DNA of 64,000 nt from Hofstenia miamia. Taxonomy: Eukaryota > Xenacoelomorpha > Acoela. This document shows, piece by piece, positions 56,482-64,000 of this stretch. The notes below the pieces were generated by a model. It was not told where the DNA came from. It searched no databases and saw nothing but the letters and a program-made list of their open reading frames with translations. Location of the stretch: NCBI GenBank assembly GCA_004352715.1, contig SCFE01000041.1:1703019-1767018 (forward strand), given 5' to 3'. The translations under genes and the position numbers were made by a program. Position 1 is the first letter of the stretch. Each line of letters starts with the position of its first letter.

Positions 56482-57948
56482 GATCTTAATAGGAGTGAAA
56501 AAATATCCTAATATAACATTTAAAATTATCATTACTTAATGTTTAATTAAAATAAGCAATAAATTGACCAATATATATCTTCAACACACATTTATTTAAT
56601 ATACGTAGTAAATTAAATATGACCTATAGTTCTACCAGCATTCCATGTAACATAATTTGTAAATCCAATTTAAAAGAGACATACAATGCATACTTTGAAC
56701 ACATCTAACGCACGAAAAGCTGTGCAAAAGAATCATTAACCATGGGTTTATTACTCACTCAGTAAACAAAAACAGTAAATGTAATAAATGCACATTTCCA
56801 CCACTAGCTGGTGTATGATTAGAATGCGAGACCCGACATTAAGGTGTCGGCCCGACAACTAAACAACTTATTGTTTGCTGGGTTGTGTGCTTCAATAATA
56901 TGCATACTTTGAATACATCTAACGCACGAAAGCTGTGCAAAAGAATCATTAACTATGGGTTTATTACTCACTCTGTAAACAAGAACAGTAAAGGTAATAA
57001 ATGCACATTTCCACCACTAGCTGGCGTATGATTAGAATGCGAGACCCGACATTAAGGTGTCGGCCTGACAACTAAACGACAACTTATTGCTTGCTGGGTA
57101 GCATGGGCTTAAGCTAAATTTAAAGTTTTCGTTTTACTAATCAAATATGTTCAATTGATAATTTATAGTATATAAGATATATATATATATATATATAGAT
57201 TAAAATTTTACATTTACTACATTAAAGGGTGTTAAAATATGCATGCACTTAAAATATATTCAATAAGTTGTTCTAGCTTAGTTGATTGTTCCTTAGTTCG
57301 TTCTTATTAGCGTATTTTATAAACATGGCTTCGGCATATTTAGTATCCTTGGTTCTAAGTAAGATCTCGAAATTATCTTTGATGTCTATGCAAATATATT
57401 TCACTTTCTAAATGCCCTCTTATATACTCATATCACAAAAACGTAATAAAAGTAGTACGATCGTAGCTTTTCAAACTTAATAAGATTAATAAGTTTATAC
57501 AAAACATACTAAGATCTTATTCTGTAATTGGTCTGTAAATTATGCAAACTATGTTTCATATATATTTTATTTCATACGCATATTTCATTAGCAGTTTCTA
57601 TGAAAATTACTTTTATAACATTTAGTTGCATAAGAGCAAAATAAAGTGTTTTTCAGCCAATTAAAAATGCAATTTTTGCCAAAATCATAATTAAAACTTT
57701 TTATTGTATACATAGAAAAGCTCTAGTTAAATATCAATTCATAAAAAAATTAATTTATGCCTTAAAAATGCAGTTATTTTAAGTAATGATTATAGATTTC
57801 TACTATTACTGTTATATGTAATTCACAACATTTACAATGTATTTATTCGAAATCCAGCAACAAATACTAAATGTAATATACAAAAATGCAAAAACAAATT
57901 ATAATTCAGAATTGTGGAGACATCTAAAATAAATTTTAAAATAAATAA

Positions 57949-57952
<4 letters not shown>

Positions 57953-57997
<45 letters not shown>
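57953..57997. repeat. (TA)n at module junction
   Basis: TA tract between module B copy 3 and the last module A copy. Confidence 0.97.
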
Positions 57998-57999
<2 letters not shown>

Positions 58000-58185
58000 A
58001 ATGAAAAAATATCCTAATATAACATAAAATAATTTTCATTAAATAATGTTTAATTAATTAAAATAAGCAATAAATTGACGAATATATCTTCAACACACAC
58101 TTATTTAATATGCGTAGTAAATTAAATATAACCTATAATTCTACCAGCATTCCATGTTACATCATTTGTAAATCCAATTTGAAAG

Positions 58186-58760
58186 GGACATTATACCAGA
58201 AGTATTTGAACTCTCAAAAGGATTAAGCTTAAGAACTAACACAAAAAAATCCTATGAAATAATTGTTGTAAATTAGAATATAAAAAACATCAATCTAAAG
58301 TAATCAATTAAAAAAGACCCAAATTAATGAAAATTTAATACCAATAAAAAAAGTGTGAAATATTTAGGCTTATGTATCAATAATAAATTGAATTGGGATG
58401 AACATGTAGAATCTATTAGAAAGAAAGCAAATTTCATTATATAATCCGTTTCATATCTACTAACTACATGAAGAATGGGGAAAAATTTTATATCTTCAAA
58501 ATGATAATTAAGCCAAATTGTCTATATGCACCCGAAGTATTTGTACCATAATTAACGAAAATGAACATTAAAGTTTTAAAAAGACTCATTAAAATTAAAC
58601 AAGATCAAGCCTATCACATAAAGCACTATATTCTAAAACCTTCGTTCGAACAGCTATTCAATGTATAAATAAAGAAGAATTTCCAACAGATTTATAGATA
58701 ATTTTGAAAGTAGACATCTATATTAATTTCCTGTTTACATTTCTAAGAAAATTTGGAAGG
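58186..58760 (+). pseudogene. LINE reverse-transcriptase 3' fossil
   Basis: Contains VKYLGLCINNKLNWDEHVES, the typical segment after the RT catalytic core in non-LTR elements, then KPNCLYAPEVFVP and a helix region (LTKMNIKVLKRLIKIKQDQA). Frame changes and stops throughout. It is a different lineage or region from the LINE at 34.6 kb and begins where a module A copy is interrupted (about 58190). Confidence 0.78.
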
Positions 58761-60165
58761 TGAATAAAAACTTTTTATAATACTATAAATAATAATATGT
58801 CTGCGAATCTTAACTAATTTGTTTCATACAATTTTATTTAGATAAAGTACTCCAGTTATTCTTGATTATATTTTTTTCGATTTTCTAAATGATACTGGTT
58901 TCATAAGAAATGGTTTAATATCTTAGAGAATTTTACAAGATTACCAAAAAAACCTCGCTTCATAGAAATTATGGAACAAAACAAAAAATTCATTACTTTC
59001 CTATTTAATTGTATTATTGAATAATGGATTTTTAGAATTTTGTGAAAACGCCTTCATTTTAATTTCCTTTCGCAATATTGGTAATGGCCATTTCTTCGAG
59101 AAACATTGTTTCATTCGATATATGAATTCGCATTTAAATCCAATAAAAATCTTTACGTGAAACAAATGTGGCATAAGAAAGAATGCAAAGGCGTTTAGTA
59201 GTTCCTAAGATTCTTAAATTGCTATTTTGTATATAAATTTTCATCATGTGCATATAAATGTTTAATTATAATGCTCAAAAGTTCACACAAATTATAAACA
59301 TTGTATAATTTATTGCTCTGTTTTGTTGTGCTATGCTGTTGTGACACATACTTTTTCTGTTGTGATGTATTGGTTGTTGTGTGAAACCTTCATGATTTTG
59401 CTTTTTAGCACGTAAAATACATAACATTCCATCTGACAGCTAAGGAAATGGCTTAACCTAAACGCCTTTATGGTTGCCACACTTTCTTGATATGTTTTCA
59501 CTACATTTTCTTAAGTAATACCCAGCCGACATTATTCTAGCTGTCGGAGGGATGCGGCTAGTGACACACGCCCCGACAATTTGGGGACATGTCGGAAATC
59601 CGACAGTGTGCCGACACTATTAATAATACGTATAAATATTATTAAAAATATACATAAATAATACTTATGTATAATCTACATTAAATTAATGGAAATTGAA
59701 CCAGTAATTGTCCAACAAACACATATTGTCTGAATGAAACCTTCTTCTTGTGTTTTTACAGAATAAATTTCATGAATTTATAAATGAAATATAGGGTTAC
59801 TATAATAGCCATCATTTTACATGAAAAGTGATGATACAAATGACACTTCTTGAATAAAAATTTGATAAAATTGCGGACAATGGACCAAATTAACATACAA
59901 CTGTACATGCAAATGTGCACAGCAATTATTAAAATAAGAAGTTAAAAATATCAATACCTTGCAATTAGAAAATTGGAGAGTAAAATCAAAAGAAGACAAC
60001 GTTTATATATCCTTCAAAACAGGGATGCATCAGCTAAAGTAACCAGTTATAAGAAAAATAAAAATTACTTACAAAACTAAAAGAAATTTAAGCATCACGA
60101 TGTAGCCACGCTGTTTCTAAGCAACCACTCTGATTGATAGTACGTTACATAATCTAAAAACTGTC
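58761..60165. other. non-coding stretch
   Basis: No supportable gene; includes the GTCGG-rich block at 59521. Confidence 0.6.
59521..59618. repeat. GTCGG/CCGAC self-complementary repeat block
   Basis: cccagccgacattattctag, ctgtcgg, ccccgacaat, atgtcggaaatccgacag and tgccgacac within 100 bases: seven or more copies of CCGACA/TGTCGG in both orientations. A GC-rich island in AT-rich DNA, related in style to 2689-2828. Confidence 0.7.
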
Positions 60166-60296
60166 TATGGGTTTATTACTCACTCAGTAAACAAAAACAG
60201 TAAAGGTAATAAATGCACATTTCCACCACTAGCTGGTGTATGATTAGAATGCGAGACCCGACAACTAAACGACAACTTATTGCTTGCTGGGTAGCT
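60166..60296 (+). repeat. isolated partial module A copy
   Basis: tatgggtttattactcactc to gacaacttattgcttgctgggtagc, matching the 3' part of module A but lacking the cattaaggtgtcggcctgac hairpin segment. Lies about 2 kb outside the array. Confidence 0.9.
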
Positions 60297-62437
60297 CCCA
60301 TGTTAACGAGTGCGTCAATAACTTTGAATGCAAAATATAAACGCACTTTCTAAGAATTATACGCACTTGCAAATAAGTCTTAACAGCAGTTGAAAACATT
60401 GATCCATCAAACTGCCTTTTATCACAAGAAATTCATTGATCTGTTTTGGTAAAAATGCTATTCGTTTACATGTGATATTGTTTTTTGTGTCACCAAAAGC
60501 TCGCTCACTTTTGTTTGTGTAGCTGGAATAGGATGATAGCCGCGAGCAAGTATCCAAAATCGATGAAATCTGTGTTGATTATGATGTCAAAAATATCAAA
60601 ATTTAAGTGCTAATATTTCAAACAGCAATTTTTGTGAATAGCGTAAAATGGAAAATAATTTAAATTTCCCCTAAACATGCTTAAAGTTTAATAGTATCAT
60701 CGCATTTTATTAATAGAACAATAATTATTTAAAATAATATCATGTTTTAATATATAATAGAAAAACGTAATTTCATATTCTAAATTATTGCGTTATTATC
60801 TTAGAACGTACATCTGTAAAGCAAAAATCATGTTTTTAGGAAGTAGAAACAAATTATAACAATTTAAAAACAATGAAAACAATAATGCAAACTATAATAA
60901 TCAAGATATAGCAAACTTAACTTTTTAATGTTGTACCCGTACCCGTGAAAACAGCAAATTTATGGATTGTGGATTTTCTAGAAGCCTTCAGTGATGTGGT
61001 TTCATTCTGCTTTGACCGCGAAAAATCATCAACATTTGACCAGGAAAACATTTGTGAACCTGGGTAATCAACATAGAAATAGATTTTTGATAGAACATAA
61101 ACTCTCTAAAGAATGTTAATACATTTCTATAATGTATATATATGCTCCAAGCCGGTTTGTAAATGAAATAATCATGATTTTGACGATAATTTTTTATTCC
61201 TTAGGCATGTTATATTATTTAATTGCATATAAAGTGATGTTTCAGATATATTGGATAATTTTTCCTTAGAAGGCGGCCATATTTGTCAATATCAATATTC
61301 ACTGAAGTAACTCAATGAGGATTCCTGACTCAGGTAAATATGATTTAAACATCATTTCCAATTCCTAAGGTATGGTTTTATATCTATTGGCCATATATTT
61401 TGATGGTCTAGGATGAGTTGTTTCAAAGATATTAGCCAGTTTCGATTTCATAGGCAGTCATTTTAGAAAAAAATAAATTTTCTCTGAAGTGGCTTAATGA
61501 GGATTTAAATAAATGGGGTCACAGAATTTACATGTGCACCTCTTGAAAAAAAAGTTATGTGGCAAAGTTGAAGTAGTCCATGATTCAAACAATTTAGACA
61601 TTGCTTAAGGAATGAAAACATAATATTTTATGTTGCCTCAGAAATTGGAAAAATGTTTTGAAACGCGTTGCCTTATTTACTTTTTTTAGATTACCTTCAA
61701 TTAACACTTAAATTTGTTGATATGTGTTGACACTAGCGAATAAAATTTTCTACAACTAAGCGTTGCTTTGGATATAGTGGAAAAACATTATTTTAAAGTA
61801 ATAAAATTGCAGTAAATTATGTGTTATTACATTCATATTTCTTCCAAACCTAGTTAATGAAAGATCTTGTTGATTAAAACCTTGCAGATTGCTTGCAGGT
61901 GTAAAAAATAACTGCAGTTGTCTTCAACCATGACGCATGTTGCAGAAGTAATTTATTATATGAAAAATATGAAAAATTTTGACACGACAGTTAATCCAAA
62001 CAGGATAAAATTGCAAGATAACTTTTTGTTTCAAGCTCAGCCCTATTGCCAACTAATGTAACATAATCGTAATCTTATCATATGTGGTCAAATTGAGAAA
62101 AAAGGAAGAAGAAACCAAGACTGAATATTAAAATAAAATATTAATTGTAAAAACATATGAGTAAGATTAATTAGTTATTTTGTAAATTTATAGTGCAGTA
62201 TTTTTGATATTAATTAATTTGGCAAAACAGCACTAGACTAAATCGCTACTGCTAATTAAGGCAGAACTGCGTAATAAGCAGACGAACAGAAATTAAAGCG
62301 TTCGAAATTGTAAACAACTGGAATTAGCAGGTACTAGTTAAATATTTGATTGTTGTTAATTCTTTTACTTTAAAAAGTGTTTAGTTGATCATTTTGTTGA
62401 TGAATCTAATTTACTGGATTTACTTTACTTCTTTTGT
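60297..62437. other. non-coding stretch
   Basis: No supportable gene. An old duplication of about 185 bases may exist (61268-61330 against 61452-61520; ctgaagt(a/g)(a/g)ct(c/t)aatgaggatt). Confidence 0.55.
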
Positions 62438-62495
62438 ATCAGGTTATTTTAATTAATACAATGGAAAGCTAAACGTTCGAGCTCTTGGGTATTCT
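62438..62495 (-). repeat. dispersed repeat copy 3, inverted
   Basis: On the minus strand agaatacccaagagctcgaa and tagctttccattgtattaat, matching the copy at 8955. It enters the N gap. Confidence 0.7.
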
Positions 62496-63495
62496 NNNNN
62501 NNNNNNNNNNNNNNNNNNNNNNNNNNNNNNNNNNNNNNNNNNNNNNNNNNNNNNNNNNNNNNNNNNNNNNNNNNNNNNNNNNNNNNNNNNNNNNNNNNNN
62601 NNNNNNNNNNNNNNNNNNNNNNNNNNNNNNNNNNNNNNNNNNNNNNNNNNNNNNNNNNNNNNNNNNNNNNNNNNNNNNNNNNNNNNNNNNNNNNNNNNNN
62701 NNNNNNNNNNNNNNNNNNNNNNNNNNNNNNNNNNNNNNNNNNNNNNNNNNNNNNNNNNNNNNNNNNNNNNNNNNNNNNNNNNNNNNNNNNNNNNNNNNNN
62801 NNNNNNNNNNNNNNNNNNNNNNNNNNNNNNNNNNNNNNNNNNNNNNNNNNNNNNNNNNNNNNNNNNNNNNNNNNNNNNNNNNNNNNNNNNNNNNNNNNNN
62901 NNNNNNNNNNNNNNNNNNNNNNNNNNNNNNNNNNNNNNNNNNNNNNNNNNNNNNNNNNNNNNNNNNNNNNNNNNNNNNNNNNNNNNNNNNNNNNNNNNNN
63001 NNNNNNNNNNNNNNNNNNNNNNNNNNNNNNNNNNNNNNNNNNNNNNNNNNNNNNNNNNNNNNNNNNNNNNNNNNNNNNNNNNNNNNNNNNNNNNNNNNNN
63101 NNNNNNNNNNNNNNNNNNNNNNNNNNNNNNNNNNNNNNNNNNNNNNNNNNNNNNNNNNNNNNNNNNNNNNNNNNNNNNNNNNNNNNNNNNNNNNNNNNNN
63201 NNNNNNNNNNNNNNNNNNNNNNNNNNNNNNNNNNNNNNNNNNNNNNNNNNNNNNNNNNNNNNNNNNNNNNNNNNNNNNNNNNNNNNNNNNNNNNNNNNNN
63301 NNNNNNNNNNNNNNNNNNNNNNNNNNNNNNNNNNNNNNNNNNNNNNNNNNNNNNNNNNNNNNNNNNNNNNNNNNNNNNNNNNNNNNNNNNNNNNNNNNNN
63401 NNNNNNNNNNNNNNNNNNNNNNNNNNNNNNNNNNNNNNNNNNNNNNNNNNNNNNNNNNNNNNNNNNNNNNNNNNNNNNNNNNNNNNNNNNNNNNN
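62496..63495. other. assembly gap
   Basis: 1000 N, probably a placeholder length. A (TA)n tract follows at 63496-63517. Confidence 0.99.
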
Positions 63496-63517
63496 TATAT
63501 ATATATATATATATATA

Positions 63518-64000
63518 GCCTGGGCAGTGCGCGCTTTTTAAATTCGATTCGATTAGCATTGAAAAGTTCGTTTATAGATTCGGATTTTGAAAATTAATTT
63601 TGCTTTAAACATTTATTTCGTATTTCCATTTTATAAATATAAGACGATGAAAAGTTTAAACTTTTAGTGATTGTGTGATCGTATTTCCTACAAAATAATA
63701 CGTGTTATAAAGTACTGCTTAGATATAACAAAATATAATGTTTGGCTTTCAACAGAAAAATGACGCCTATTTGCTAATAGTTTTCTGAACTTTTTAGATT
63801 TAACGCTGCCCATGCCCGCCCTGCGCCCGTTTATCTTGAAGGTTTATTGCGCTTGCACCACATATGAAACCTAATTCAACTAGTTCAAGGTTTTAGACAA
63901 ATAATTTTTTCGTGAAATGGAAGCTCTTCAAAGGTTCAAAGAAAATCTTTCGGAAATTTATAAATAAGAGTGACCCTAATGTGTATATATATATATATAT
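63518..64000. other. non-coding AT-rich end
   Basis: No supportable gene; ends in another TA tract (63984-64000). Confidence 0.65.

Larger units (their letters stand above)
53463..58190. repeat. mosaic repeat array of modules A and B joined by (TA)n
   Basis: Module A (about 400 bases, starting ggagtgaaaaaatatcctaa just after a TA tract and ending near gcttgctgggtagc) occurs in full or part at 53533, 54847, 55232, 56478, 56900 and 57998. Module B (starting ttaatgttaatgtattgtga, about 800 bases) occurs at 54031-54845, in part at 55683-55782, and at 57420-57955. B is followed by (TA)n and then A. A third short block (aatatatcattaaagaattt) precedes TA tracts at 53463 and 56415. Copies are about 90-98% alike. 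No coding potential. The order suggests a former B-(TA)n-A tandem unit of about 1.3 kb broken by deletions. Confidence 0.88.

Noticed and set aside
62453-63597. Long open frames on both strands across the 1000-N gap
   Set aside because: They consist almost entirely of N and have no sequence support.
1-64000. CRISPR arrays, rRNA genes and complete tRNA genes
   Set aside because: None seen; only SINE and tRNA-like fossils are present.

Overview
The window is AT-rich (about 70% A+T) nuclear DNA of an animal, probably an aquatic invertebrate. The signs are Maverick/Polinton capsid and integrase genes, CR1/Jockey-like LINEs, Tc1, hAT and piggyBac-type elements, a tRNA-derived SINE, and two single-exon genes of animal families. 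I cannot name the phylum. There is no operon structure, CRISPR array or prokaryotic signal. The scaffold has five long N gaps and five single-n joins (13194, 17417, 18722, 21239, 31423). At 13194, 17417, 18722 and 31423 the flanking sequence is partly duplicated elsewhere, so several apparent duplications may be unmerged haplotypes.

Layout. 350-2005: a long open single-exon frame, unrecognised, interrupted by short gaps; it is the strongest candidate for something new. 2.0-4.9 kb: non-coding, with a G-rich repeat and a hairpin repeat. 4.9-8.9 kb: a minus-strand LTR retrotransposon with gag and protease but without RT, RNase H and integrase. 9-14 kb: tRNA-like fossils, a ~950 bp palindrome, and two near-identical copies of a small unrecognised coding relic. 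15.2-21.2 kb: a decayed, scrambled minus-strand Polinton with penton, protease, major capsid, PX-like basic protein, integrase halves, a small conserved protein and a packaging ATPase; no DNA polymerase B is visible. A second ATPase 5' fragment lies at 23.7 kb. 24-34 kb: mostly non-coding, with a minisatellite, a 1 kb duplication (27.0/31.4 kb) and MITEs. 34.6-35.7 kb: LINE fossil. 36.4-37.7 kb: the one clearly intact host gene, an SLC18B1-like MFS transporter. 41.1-42.0 kb: deleted hAT element. 42.1-43.0 kb: a broken alpha-1,4-glycosyltransferase-like gene. 43-52.8 kb: non-coding with a SINE, self-complementary low-complexity arrays and a truncated Tc1 element. 53.4-58.2 kb: a mosaic array of two repeat modules linked by (TA)n. 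58.2-58.8 kb: another LINE fossil. The rest is AT-rich DNA with dispersed repeats.

The genes do not form a pathway. This is a transposon-dominated region holding one working transporter, one decayed glycosyltransferase, an unknown long ORF, and the remains of a virus-like Polinton whose morphogenesis genes can all still be recognised.
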